Below are positions 7,535 through 16,064 of a DNA stretch of 50,140 nucleotides, piece after piece. The stretch's first letter is position 1, and each line of letters opens with the position of its first letter. Position numbers and translations under genes: made by a program. Below the pieces are notes generated by a model. That model saw nothing but the letters and a program-made list of their open reading frames with translations. It did no database searches and was not told the DNA's origin. The stretch comes from Bordetella parapertussis (lineage in GTDB: Bacteria; Pseudomonadota; Gammaproteobacteria; Burkholderiales; Burkholderiaceae_C): positions 1-50,140 of the forward strand of contig CAMDKD010000020.1 of the NCBI GenBank assembly GCA_945901125.1, written 5' to 3'.

Positions 7535-10500
7535 TCAGCGAACTGTGGACCGGTTACGTCGCATCAGCACATAGAAAACCGGTGTCAGGAAAATGCCGAA
7601 CAACGTCACGCCGACCATACCTGAGAACACGGCGATACCCATTGCGCGGCGCATTTCACTGCCCGCGCCTGTGCTCAATATCAAAGGTATCACGCCGGCG
7701 CAAAAAGCAATTGATGTCATCAGAATGGGTCTGAGTCGCATGCGGCATGCGTGAGTCACCGCATCTATGGTGCGCTCGCCGTGCTTTTCCAGTTCCTGCG
7801 CAAACTCGACTATCAAAATAGCGTTTTTACACGCCAGTCCCACCAGCACAACCAATGCGACTTGAGTAAAGATATTCAAATCACCGGGCTGTAAAAATGG
7901 CGGGAAACTTGATATCCACACACCGAACAGCGCTGAAAGAATACCCATAGGCACGATCAAAACAATGACCAGCGGCAAAGACCAGCTTTCATATTGAGCA
8001 GCCAACACAAGTATCACAAACAATACAGAAATCGCCAGTACAGCTGCCATGGTCGGAATAGCGATTTGTGTTCCGGGAATCACAAAGTCGCGCGTCATGC
8101 GGTCTTGGTAGCTGAGTTCAGTCCATTCATAAGTCATGCCGCGTGGCAGTGTGCGTTGCAGCAGGGTTTCTATTTCAGTTTCGGCCTGGCTGCTGGAAAA
8201 ACCAAAATTAGGCGCGCCATTGATATCGGCAGACGGATAACCGTTGTAACGCGTGACTCGGGTCGGGCCAAAGGTAGGAGTTACTTTCATTAAGGCACCA
8301 AGAGGAACCATTTCACCGGCTGAATTGCGTGTCTTCAACGAAGTGATGGAACTTGCATCTGCGCGAAAAGGCGCATCCGCCTGAACCACCACCTGGTAGG
8401 TTTTGCCGAACCTGGTGAAGTCATTGACATACAGTGAGCCGAGGTTCACCTGCATGGTGTCGTAAATGTCTGAGAGACGAACACCCATTTGCTTGGCACG
8501 CGTGCGGTCGACGTCCGCAAATAACTGCGGCACATTGATGTCGTAGGTTGAAAACGGGGTTCCTATGCTGGACTTGGGATTGCCATAAACCTGACCCAAT
8601 GTTCCCCAAACCCCGCCATACAGTGCTTGCTCGCCGAGACTGCCACGGTCTTGCACCTGAAGCTTGAAGCCTCCTGCATTACCCAAGCCGTCCACCGCAG
8701 GTGGCGGTACAACAAACATGCGGGCACCCTGGATCTGCTGAATAGCGCCGTTGACACGACCCAAAATTGCGCCCTTGCTCAAATCCGGCGTGGTGCGTTT
8801 CTCAAAATTGTCCAGACCGAAGAAAACTATGCCTTCATTGGGAGAAGCAGAAAAGCCCGCAATCGATAAACCTGGAAAGGCGATTGAGTCAGCAATGCCC
8901 GGCACCTTAAGGGCAATCTCGCTCATCTTGCGAATCACTTCCTCGGTGCGGTCAATCGATGCGCCGGCCGGTAACTGAGCGATACCTATCAAATACTGCT
9001 TGTCAGGCGCAGGCACAAAACCTGCCGGAATACGAGCGAACAGAAAAGCTGCCAGGCCCAGTAGCACTACATACACCAGCACCGACATTGATTTGTGTCT
9101 GACCACGCCGGTCACACGTCGCCCGTAGGCTGCACTGGAGCGACCGAAGAATCGGTTAAATAATTTGAAAAAACCACCGAACAGCGCATCGATCAACTTG
9201 GTCAGTTTGTCCTTAGGCGCATCGTGCGAGCGCAAAAGCAAGGCACTCAAAGCAGGACTCAAGGTGAGCGAGTTAAAAGCGGAGATCACCGTGCTTATAG
9301 CAATGGTGACAGCAAACTGCTTGTAAAACTGTCCGGTCAAACCCGGCACAAAAGCCAGCGGCACAAAAACCGCACACAAGACCAATGCGATAGCAATGAT
9401 GGGGCCGGAAACTTCCTGCATGGCCTTGACGGTCGCATCCCGGGCATTGAGTCCGGCCTCGATATTTCGTTCGACGTTTTCAACCACCACAATTGCATCG
9501 TCCACCACAATGCCGATGGCCAGCACGAGTCCAAACAAGGTAAGCGTATTGATGGAATAGCCCAACAACAGCAGAATGGCAAAAGTACCGACGATAGACA
9601 CCGGTACTGCCAGCAAAGGAATGATAGAGGCGCGCCAGGTTTGCAAAAACACAATCACCACCAGCACCACCAACAGCACAGCCTCCAGCAGCGTGACAAC
9701 CACCTTCTCAATCGAAGTCTTCACAAAGCGTGTGGGGTCATACACAATGCTGTATTCAACGCCCGGCGGGAAACTGGCTTTCAATTTCTCCATTTTTTCG
9801 CGCACATTGTTTGACAACGCAAGTGCATTGGCTGTGGGCGATTGGAAAATCGCAATGGCAATCGCCTCTTTGTTATTCAGCAGGCTGCGCAAAGAATAAG
9901 AACCCGAGGACAGCTCGACCCGCCCGACATCCCGGATACGCACCAGTCCACCAGTCGCACGGTCGGCACGCACAATGATGTCGGCAAACTCCTGCTCGGT
10001 GCTCAGGTGTCCCTGGGTATTAACTGCGAGTTGGAACTCCGTGCCCTTGGGTGACGGCGGAGCACCTACGGTACCGGCGGCCACTTGCACGTTTTGCTCT
10101 CGGATTGCATTGACCACTTCGTCTGTCGTCAGCTTTCGTGTGGCCAACTTGACCGGATCCAGCCAGACACGCATAGCGTAATCACCCGAGCCGAATGCAA
10201 ACACAGAGCCAGCTCCGGGCAGGCGAAGTAATTCGTCACGCACATTGATTTGTGCGTAGTTGCGCAAGTACAGTGCATCCCGGCTGTTGTCAGGGCTGAC
10301 CAAGTGAACCACCATGGTCAGATTGGGACTGGATTTTTCAGTCGTCACGCCGATCTGGCGCACGATTTCAGGCAGCCGCGGCAAAGCGCGGTTGATGCGG
10401 TTTTGCACTGCTGTTTCGGCGGCTTCAGGGCTGGTGCCGATTTTGAAGGTGACGGTAAGCGTCAGGCCGCCGTCGGCAGTGGCCTGAGAGGCGTAATACA

Positions 10501-10732
10501 GCATGTTTTCAATGCCGTTGACCTGTTCTTCCAGCGGAATGGCAACTGCTTCGCTGATCACGCGCGGATTGGCGCCAGGAAACTGCGCCCGGACAACGAT
10601 CTGAGGCGGCGCTACTTCGGGGTATTCCGAAATCGGTAAGCGGAAAATTGACAACACACCGATGAGAAAAATAAATATAGATAAAACGCCGGCAAAGCGT
10701 GGCCGGTCAATGAAAAAATTGGAAATATTCAT
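7535..10732 (-). CDS. RND multidrug efflux pump, inner-membrane subunit (HAE1/AcrB type)
   Basis: 1065 residues from the ATG at 10732, matching AcrB-family length. This start gives the canonical MNISNFFIDRPRFAGVLS and has GAGG seven bases upstream; an open frame reaching further upstream to 10810 overlaps the adaptor gene and is not needed. Proton-relay residues are present: the Asp pair in GIVVDDAIVVVENVER (near 405) and the Lys in GLACKNAILIVEFAQE (near 935). Two large periplasmic loops lie after helices 1 and 7. It exports drugs, dyes or solvents from the periplasm by proton antiport with the adaptor encoded just upstream and an outer-membrane TolC-type channel, which is not in this window. 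No TetR repressor gene is adjacent. Confidence 0.95.
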   Translation of the reverse strand: MNISNFFIDRPRFAGVLSIFIFLIGVLSIFRLPISEYPEVAPPQIVVRAQFPGANPRVISEAVAIPLEEQVNGIENMLYYASQATADGGLTLTVTFKIGTSPEAAETAVQNRINRALPRLPEIVRQIGVTTEKSSPNLTMVVHLVSPDNSRDALYLRNYAQINVRDELLRLPGAGSVFAFGSGDYAMRVWLDPVKLATRKLTTDEVVNAIREQNVQVAAGTVGAPPSPKGTEFQLAVNTQGHLSTEQEFADIIVRADRATGGLVRIRDVGRVELSSGSYSLRSLLNNKEAIAIAIFQSPTANALALSNNVREKMEKLKASFPPGVEYSIVYDPTRFVKTSIEKVVVTLLEAVLLVVLVVIVFLQTWRASIIPLLAVPVSIVGTFAILLLLGYSINTLTLFGLVLAIGIVVDDAIVVVENVERNIEAGLNARDATVKAMQEVSGPIIAIALVLCAVFVPLAFVPGLTGQFYKQFAVTIAISTVISAFNSLTLSPALSALLLRSHDAPKDKLTKLIDALFGGFFKLFNRFFGRSSAAYGRRVTGVVRHKSMSVLVYVVLLGLAAFLFARIPAGFVPAPDKQYLIGIAQLPAGASIDRTEEVIRKMSEIALKVPGIADSIAFPGLSIAGFSASPNEGIVFFGLDNFEKRTTPDLSKGAILGRVNGAIQQIQGARMFVVPPPAVDGLGNAGGFKLQVQDRGSLGEQALYGGVWGTLGQVYGNPKSSIGTPFSTYDINVPQLFADVDRTRAKQMGVRLSDIYDTMQVNLGSLYVNDFTRFGKTYQVVVQADAPFRADASSITSLKTRNSAGEMVPLGALMKVTPTFGPTRVTRYNGYPSADINGAPNFGFSSSQAETEIETLLQRTLPRGMTYEWTELSYQDRMTRDFVIPGTQIAIPTMAAVLAISVLFVILVLAAQYESWSLPLVIVLIVPMGILSALFGVWISSFPPFLQPGDLNIFTQVALVVLVGLACKNAILIVEFAQELEKHGERTIDAVTHACRMRLRPILMTSIAFCAGVIPLILSTGAGSEMRRAMGIAVFSGMVGVTLFGIFLTPVFYVLMRRNRSTVR

Positions 10733-10742
10733 AAGGTCAGCC

Positions 10743-11921
10743 TCAGCTCTTCTTAGCATCAGGCGCAGCTGGTGCAGGAGGTGCCGGCGGGATAGGGATG
10801 CCGTTTTCATCCACCTTCAAAACCTGGGGCGCCACCGGCACACCGGGAATAATCCGCTGCAAGCCATCTACGACGACGTTTTCGCCGGGTTTGACAGCGC
10901 CACCACCGATGACACGCATGCCGCCCTGCAAAGCACCTAATTGCACAGGCCTGAATTGCGGTTGACCGTCTGCACCGACCACAACCACAAATTTGCGCGC
11001 CTGGTCCGTGCCGATGGCACGCTCGGGCACCAGAACAGCGCTGTAGGCAGCGCTGGTGGCCATGACAATGCGCACGGCCAGGCCGGGCACAAACTGCCCT
11101 CTTGAGTTATCAAAATTTGCGCGCATGCGCACAGCACCGGTCTGAGGATTCAAGCGGTTGTCCACAAAATCCAACTTACCTGTGTGTGGATAGCCCTCTT
11201 CATTGGCCAGTCCCATGTGAACCACGGGTGCTTTGTCACCGGCTGATCGAACACGCAGAAAGGTTTGTTCGCTGCCATCAAAATAGGCATAAACACGCGA
11301 CACACCGGCAATGCTGGTGAGCACCGTTTTATCGTCAACCAAATTACCGGAAGTCACATTGGCGCGTGAAACCCGCCCGTTGATAGGTGCACGGACAGTG
11401 GTGAATTCAAGATTCAGCCTGGCGCTACGCAACGCAGCTTCAGCAGCTTGTATGTCGCTGCTGCTGGTTTTAGACACTGCTGTCAGCTGATCAAGTTCCT
11501 GTTTAGAGATGAAATTGGCTTCAACCAGTTTTTGGGCACGCGCAAGGCCTGTGCCGGCCAGCTCCGCACGGGCCTTTGCAGATACAAGCTGTGATTCAAG
11601 TCTTGCGACTTCAGCAGCAAAAGGTCTAGGATCGATGGTGAAAAGCGTCTGGCCGCGTGAGACCGTGGCGCCGTCGGTGAAATGCACTTGATCGACCACA
11701 CCGTTGACACGGGAACGCAACTCTACGTATTCAGCAGCTTCTAGCTGACCGCTGAACTCCTCCCGGTCGGTGAAACTTTTCTCAACCACTGGCACCACAC
11801 TGACAGGTGCCGGACCCTGGGCCGGGCCAGCGGCAGGTACATTGGGTTTGCCGGAACAACCAGGCAATACGCTCATAAAGGCCGGGATGAGAACCGTAAG
11901 AAATATTGCTCGCTTGTTCAT
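10743..11921 (-). CDS. RND efflux periplasmic adaptor lipoprotein (AcrA/MexA type)
   Basis: 392 residues. The signal sequence ends in a lipobox (SVLPGC), so the protein should be lipid-anchored in the inner membrane facing the periplasm. The lipoyl half-motifs flank a coiled-coil hairpin (about 100-170): VELRSRVNGVVDQVHF before it and VRAPINGRVSRANV after it. A beta-barrel and membrane-proximal domain follow, then a Pro/Ala-rich tail. It links the RND pump to an outer-membrane channel. The pump gene starts ten bases downstream, so the two form an operon. An AGAGG lies about ten bases before the ATG. No regulator gene adjoins, so control is unknown. Confidence 0.94.
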   Translation of the reverse strand: MNKRAIFLTVLIPAFMSVLPGCSGKPNVPAAGPAQGPAPVSVVPVVEKSFTDREEFSGQLEAAEYVELRSRVNGVVDQVHFTDGATVSRGQTLFTIDPRPFAAEVARLESQLVSAKARAELAGTGLARAQKLVEANFISKQELDQLTAVSKTSSSDIQAAEAALRSARLNLEFTTVRAPINGRVSRANVTSGNLVDDKTVLTSIAGVSRVYAYFDGSEQTFLRVRSAGDKAPVVHMGLANEEGYPHTGKLDFVDNRLNPQTGAVRMRANFDNSRGQFVPGLAVRIVMATSAAYSAVLVPERAIGTDQARKFVVVVGADGQPQFRPVQLGALQGGMRVIGGGAVKPGENVVVDGLQRIIPGVPVAPQVLKVDENGIPIPPAPPAPAAPDAKKS

Positions 11922-12159
11922 TTCAATGAAACCTCTGTTAGTGGAGATGCTCTAAAAATCTTTTATGGCCAAGGGTGTACCTTGTTAATGCCCTCGCATG
12001 ATAGTGTAGTATTGATTAAAGATGCTGCATTTTTAATTCTTTCTAACGCAATGCAGGCTCGGGTGCGCTATTTTCTATAATCCACTTACCTCGTTTTCTA
12101 ACACAAAGCTTAGAGTTTTTAAGTCAAATCAGACTCACGGTGTAAAAAAAGTCGCGCTA

Positions 12160-12783
12160 TCAGTTTATATGGCTCTCAGCTTCAAAATCTTTGCAAAACG
12201 CCAGTAAATCCACCAGGCTATCGACCTGCATTTTGGCCAGTACTTGCGCACGTTGCTTCTTCACTGTGTCAGCCATCACGCCCGTCTTTGCTGCAATCGC
12301 TTTGTTTCCATGACCCAACAGCATAAGCGCAAATATGTGCTTTTCTCTCAGGCTCAAGGATTGATGCAAAAGCGCAACCTTTTGTAAACGATGGTTTTCT
12401 TGACTGTTATGCGCATCCAGTGATATGCCTTTATCTATGGCTTGAACCAGTTGCGTATGGGCAAACGGCTTCCATAAAAAATCAATTGCTCCGCCTTTCA
12501 TGGCATCAATGATTTCATGGTTATGGCTTTCGCCACTCATGTAGATCACAGGTAATTGCCATCCCATATCGGTCAGGTTCTTCTGCAAATCTAGTCCGTT
12601 CATTGAAGGCATACGCATGTCCAGCAACAAAACCGCCGGGGAAATCTGTCTGGCCGTTTTCAAAAACTCAAGGGCAGAACCAAAGTCACTCACGCTGTAC
12701 CCGAGTTGCTTCAACACATCACCCAAATGAATGCGTATGTCCTGGTCATCATCCACCACAAATACATGTCCCTTGCTTTTCAT
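12160..12783 (-). CDS. Two-component response regulator, FixJ/NarL type (REC + LuxR-type HTH)
   Basis: 207 residues. The receiver domain (about 5-120) shows the acidic pair VVDDDQD, phospho-acceptor Asp55 in LLLDMRMPSMNG and the Lys in DFLWKPF. The C-terminal LuxR-type helix-turn-helix (about 145-200) has the pattern LSLREKHIFALMLLGHGNKA followed by TVKKQRAQVLAKM. It is a cytoplasmic DNA-binding regulator. AAGG lies seven bases before the start. No kinase is in the same transcription unit. The nearest candidate partner is the membrane histidine kinase at 14520 on the opposite strand, beyond the HTH/mreB pair. Confidence 0.92.
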   Translation of the reverse strand: MKSKGHVFVVDDDQDIRIHLGDVLKQLGYSVSDFGSALEFLKTARQISPAVLLLDMRMPSMNGLDLQKNLTDMGWQLPVIYMSGESHNHEIIDAMKGGAIDFLWKPFAHTQLVQAIDKGISLDAHNSQENHRLQKVALLHQSLSLREKHIFALMLLGHGNKAIAAKTGVMADTVKKQRAQVLAKMQVDSLVDLLAFCKDFEAESHIN

Positions 12784-12903
12784 CTGTAAACCTTGAACGT
12801 GTGAAGAAAGCTGTCCATCTGCAATAAAGTAAAAAACAAAATAATCATGACTACGCTTAATATAATCATCATGCTCGGTATTGTGGACTCTCGAAGCTTT
12901 CGA

Positions 12904-12919
12904 ATTTCATTTATGAAAT
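12904..12919. promoter_or_regulatory. Palindrome in the divergent promoter region
   Basis: ATTTCAT-TT-ATGAAAT is a perfect 7+2+7 inverted repeat in the AT-rich spacer between the response regulator (minus) and the HTH/mreB pair (plus). The size fits a dimeric transcription factor site. Which protein binds it is not known. Confidence 0.35.
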
Positions 12920-13047
12920 AAATACTTAATATTTACAATAATTCATATTTAAGAAGAAAATCATGCGGAATTTCCCATTTCGGGGTATGCATGCAGTGAT
13001 AACAATGCCACATTTCAGTGCATGAACTATTCTCAACCGTGTTAATC

Positions 13048-13380
13048 ATGTCATTGCAAACAGGGTCTTTAAAGCTTGTCGATGCTGGACGTATGTTGCA
13101 GCAGGAGCGCGAGCACAAGGGTTGGTCAATCGAAGAAGTGAGCAAAAAAATGGGCTTGAGACCGGATCAAATCCAAGCGATTGAAGAAGGTAATAACGAG
13201 CATTTCAAAAAAGCTGCACAACCACTGATTTGGTTTGCCCGTTTGTATGCAAAAAAATTGAATGTGAATCTGCCTGAATTTATGTTTAACGACATTAAAC
13301 GCAAATCTGATGTGGATTCATCCACTCAAGTTATTCCAGCGTTCTTGCAGAAAGAAATTACTCCGTTAAAGAAATGCTGA
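13048..13380 (+). CDS. RodZ-like helix-turn-helix protein without a membrane segment
   Basis: 110 residues from the ATG at 13048; an in-frame ATG at 13018 is possible, and neither has a clear ribosome binding site. Residues about 10-75 match the N-terminal HTH domain of RodZ: GRMLQQEREHKGWSIEEVSKKMGL, split across helices 1-2, then a Glu-Glu-Gly turn and LIWFARLYAKKLNVNL. RodZ binds MreB through this domain. Unlike full RodZ (over 300 residues), there is no transmembrane helix or periplasmic domain; the protein ends after a short tail. The stop overlaps the mreB start by seven bases, so translation is coupled, which supports a partnership with MreB. A plain XRE-type DNA-binding regulator is the alternative. 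Confidence 0.75.
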   Translation: MSLQTGSLKLVDAGRMLQQEREHKGWSIEEVSKKMGLRPDQIQAIEEGNNEHFKKAAQPLIWFARLYAKKLNVNLPEFMFNDIKRKSDVDSSTQVIPAFLQKEITPLKKC

Positions 13381-14417
13381 ATATTCTTACCAATTGGTTA
13401 TCTACTGATTTGGCGATTGACCTGGGTACGGCCAACACTTTGATTTATGCCAAAGACAGAGGTGTAGTGCTGGATGAGCCATCGGTGGTTGCCATAAAAA
13501 ACGGGAGCGGACCCGGCAGCAAAAAAATTTTGCTGGCGGTGGGCCGGGAAGCAAAAACGATGTTGGGACGTGTGCCATTCAATATTAAAACAATCCGCCC
13601 GATGAAAGACGGTGTCATTGCTGACTTCACCATTACCGAGCAAATGCTCAAACATTTCATCCGGCAGGTTCACCCCAAAAGCTTGTTGCGCCCTAGTCCC
13701 CGCATCATCATATGTGTGCCTTGCGGGTCGACTCAGGTTGAACGCCGGGCAATTCGCGAATCTGCACTGGGTGCCGGGGCATCTCAGGTGTACTTGATTG
13801 AAGAGCCCATGGCTGCTGCTATTGGTGCAGGCCTGCCGGTAGCGGATGCCTGCGGATCAATGGTCGTAGACATAGGCGGAGGCACCACCGAGGTAGCTGT
13901 GATCTCTTTAGGCGGCATGGTTTACAAAGGAAGTGTACGTATAGGCGGTGATAAGTTTGATGAAGCCATAGTTAACTACTTGCGGCGCAATTACGGTATG
14001 TTGATCGGGGATCAAACGGCTGAAATGCTTAAGAAAGAAATAGGCGTTGCTTACCCGGACGCTGAATACAAAGAAATGCACATCACCGGGCGCAATATCA
14101 GTCAAGGCATACCTCAGTCATTCATGGTCTCGTCTTCAGAGATTCTGGAGGCTTTGACAGATCCTCTCAATCGATTGGTGATGGCGATAAAAATTGCTTT
14201 GGAAAATACGCCACCTGAACTCAGCTCTGATATTGCGGAATACGGTATTACATTGACTGGCGGCGGCGCCCTGCTAAAGCACCTGGACGCATTGATAGCC
14301 CAGGAAACAGGCTTGCCGGTTATATTGGCCGAGGATCCACTGACTTGCGTGGTGAGAGGTTGCGGTATGGCCTTAGAAAGACTGGAAGGGGTTAACGGTA
14401 TTTTCACCAAAGACTGA
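13374..14417 (+). CDS. mreB: MreB-type actin-like rod-shape protein
   Basis: 347 residues, full length. Actin-fold nucleotide motifs are visible: phosphate-1 loop DLGTANTLIYAKD (about 17-29), DEPSVVAI, EEPMAAAIGAGLPV, phosphate-2 loop VVDIGGGTTEVAVISLGG and adenosine motif TLTGGGALLKHLD. The N-terminus MLNILTNWLS could be the amphipathic membrane-binding helix. MreB filaments guide lateral cell-wall synthesis under the inner membrane. The gene is not followed by mreC/mreD. Instead it is coupled to a small RodZ-like HTH gene and lies between a response regulator and a histidine kinase. It may therefore be a second MreB rather than the housekeeping copy, but the rest of the genome is not visible. 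Confidence 0.93.
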   Translation: MLNILTNWLSTDLAIDLGTANTLIYAKDRGVVLDEPSVVAIKNGSGPGSKKILLAVGREAKTMLGRVPFNIKTIRPMKDGVIADFTITEQMLKHFIRQVHPKSLLRPSPRIIICVPCGSTQVERRAIRESALGAGASQVYLIEEPMAAAIGAGLPVADACGSMVVDIGGGTTEVAVISLGGMVYKGSVRIGGDKFDEAIVNYLRRNYGMLIGDQTAEMLKKEIGVAYPDAEYKEMHITGRNISQGIPQSFMVSSSEILEALTDPLNRLVMAIKIALENTPPELSSDIAEYGITLTGGGALLKHLDALIAQETGLPVILAEDPLTCVVRGCGMALERLEGVNGIFTKD

Positions 14418-14519
14418 AAACCATAAAGATATAACTATGCTGCAACTCAGAATGCTTATAAATGTGAACACAGCGTTCAATTCAGCGTACTAAGCCAATA
14501 TAGATTACATACAAAAATA

Positions 14520-16010
14520 ATGAACTTAGATACCCAGACCACCATTTTCATGATCAGTTTTGTCTACCTGATTCTGCACAGCGCTATCTGGCTGGCTTTA
14601 CAGGAATACAGGAGTTATCAAGTCAAATTATGGTGTGCCTCCGGCATATTCAGCGGGGTTGCCGTTGCTTTACTGGCCATGCGGGGTAGTGTTTCGGAAT
14701 ATTTATTTATATACGTTGCTCAATTTTTAATGCTAATGGGCAACTGGGGAAGAATGGTTGCGTTACGCATGTACCTGCCGCACCAACCAAAACAACGCAC
14801 ATACCTTATTTATAACATTTCAAACTCGTGCTACTTCATCATTTTTTGCTATTTGATGTATTTCAGGCAAGCTGAATGGGAAGCACTGATTTTGTTCAAC
14901 GGATTTTATGCTTTGCTCTGCTTTGACTATTTCCGTATTGGACTAAAGCTGAATCAACTAGAAAAATCTCTAGGTGCAAAGTTATTGATATGGGCAGGAT
15001 TGATTTTGACATCGACACTTGCTGTCAGAACACTAGGAGTCGCGGTATCAGGCACTATTGATAATATTTATGCGCCGAGTTGGCATCAGGCGGTAATGGT
15101 CATCGGTCAATTCTCCGCCATTACCCTGAGCAATATTGCTTTTCTTCGCATATTTCTGGAAATAGCTGAAAAACAAAAACTGGCAATCGCCAGTGAACTT
15201 GCTGTCACTAACGAGCGTGCAGATCACATGCAGAAAAACAGCTTGAGTTTAAAAAAGCTACTTCAGGAAAGGGAAGAAATTATCCGGCAACTGAGTTTGT
15301 TTAATAAAACTGCGGGCATGGGGGCCTTGGTAGCAAGTCTGGCACATGAACTCAATCAGCCTTTGACAGTTATCCAAATGAACACGGAGATGATTGACCT
15401 GGTTTTGTCCAGTAATGAATCAAAATTTAATCAGAATCTGAGTATAGATAAAGCTATGACTGGATTGAAAAAAGCCAACCAGCGTGCTGCCACCATCATC
15501 AGCAGCTTGCGCAATATGTTTGGAAACGGCAACAAGTCAATATCCAGCTTTGATATCAATGATTTAGTCAATGATGTACTCTTGCTAAGCAAACCCACAC
15601 TTACCGATAAACAGATCAATTTGGATGTAAATTTGTCAGTTGAAGCACTGAATTTCACCGGGGACAATTCTCAGTTACAGCAGGTGTTACTCAACCTAAT
15701 TACAAATGCAAGTCAATCATTTAACAAACCGACTCAAAAACAAAAGAACATTGCTGTTGCCACTAAATTAGAAAATGATCAAATCATTTTGACAGTCACT
15801 GATAACGGCAGCGGTATTGCAACTGAAATAGAGCTATTTGTATTTGAATTGTTAAGAACAAACAAAATAGATGGAATGGGTATAGGCTTGTGGTTGAGTA
15901 AAACCATTGTGGAATCCCATCTCGGAACCATAGATTTTAAAACTGAAATGAACAATGGCACTTGTTTCACAGTGTCATTGCCTGCAACTACACAAGAATT
16001 GATCTACTGA
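14520..16010 (+). CDS. Membrane sensor histidine kinase
   Basis: 496 residues. Six or seven hydrophobic segments occupy about 1-215, with short loops and no large periplasmic domain, suggesting sensing within or close to the membrane. A coiled coil (about 215-260) leads to the H-box GALVASLAHELNQPLTVIQ with His276, then N-box LLNLITNASQSF, G1 DNGSGIA and G2 GMGIGLWLSKTIVESH. The ELNQPL form of the H-box is the one common in FixL/DctB-type kinases, which usually pair with FixJ/NtrC-type regulators; the FixJ-like regulator at 12160 is the obvious candidate partner. The F-box is short (ELFVFELLRTNK). It lies about 100 bases after mreB and could be co-transcribed. The start has no clear ribosome binding site. 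Confidence 0.9.
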   Translation: MNLDTQTTIFMISFVYLILHSAIWLALQEYRSYQVKLWCASGIFSGVAVALLAMRGSVSEYLFIYVAQFLMLMGNWGRMVALRMYLPHQPKQRTYLIYNISNSCYFIIFCYLMYFRQAEWEALILFNGFYALLCFDYFRIGLKLNQLEKSLGAKLLIWAGLILTSTLAVRTLGVAVSGTIDNIYAPSWHQAVMVIGQFSAITLSNIAFLRIFLEIAEKQKLAIASELAVTNERADHMQKNSLSLKKLLQEREEIIRQLSLFNKTAGMGALVASLAHELNQPLTVIQMNTEMIDLVLSSNESKFNQNLSIDKAMTGLKKANQRAATIISSLRNMFGNGNKSISSFDINDLVNDVLLLSKPTLTDKQINLDVNLSVEALNFTGDNSQLQQVLLNLITNASQSFNKPTQKQKNIAVATKLENDQIILTVTDNGSGIATEIELFVFELLRTNKIDGMGIGLWLSKTIVESHLGTIDFKTEMNNGTCFTVSLPATTQELIY

Positions 16011-16042
16011 AAGATAACAGGCTTTATCAAGCTCACAAAGGC

Positions 16043-16064
16043 AAATAAATATAAGTGTTTATTT
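16043..16064. terminator. Weak AT-only hairpin between convergent genes
   Basis: AAATAAA and TTTATTT arms with an 8-base loop, followed by a T-rich run on the plus strand, overlap the last codons of the PQQ-type dehydrogenase gene. The stem is A-T only, so its strength is doubtful. Confidence 0.25.

Noticed and set aside
9224..9814. 196-residue plus-strand frame inside the RND pump gene
   Set aside because: Antisense to a well-conserved RND gene; low-complexity composition typical of a shadow frame.
10733..10810. Upstream extension of the RND pump frame
   Set aside because: It overlaps the adaptor gene and precedes the canonical start that has its own ribosome binding site.
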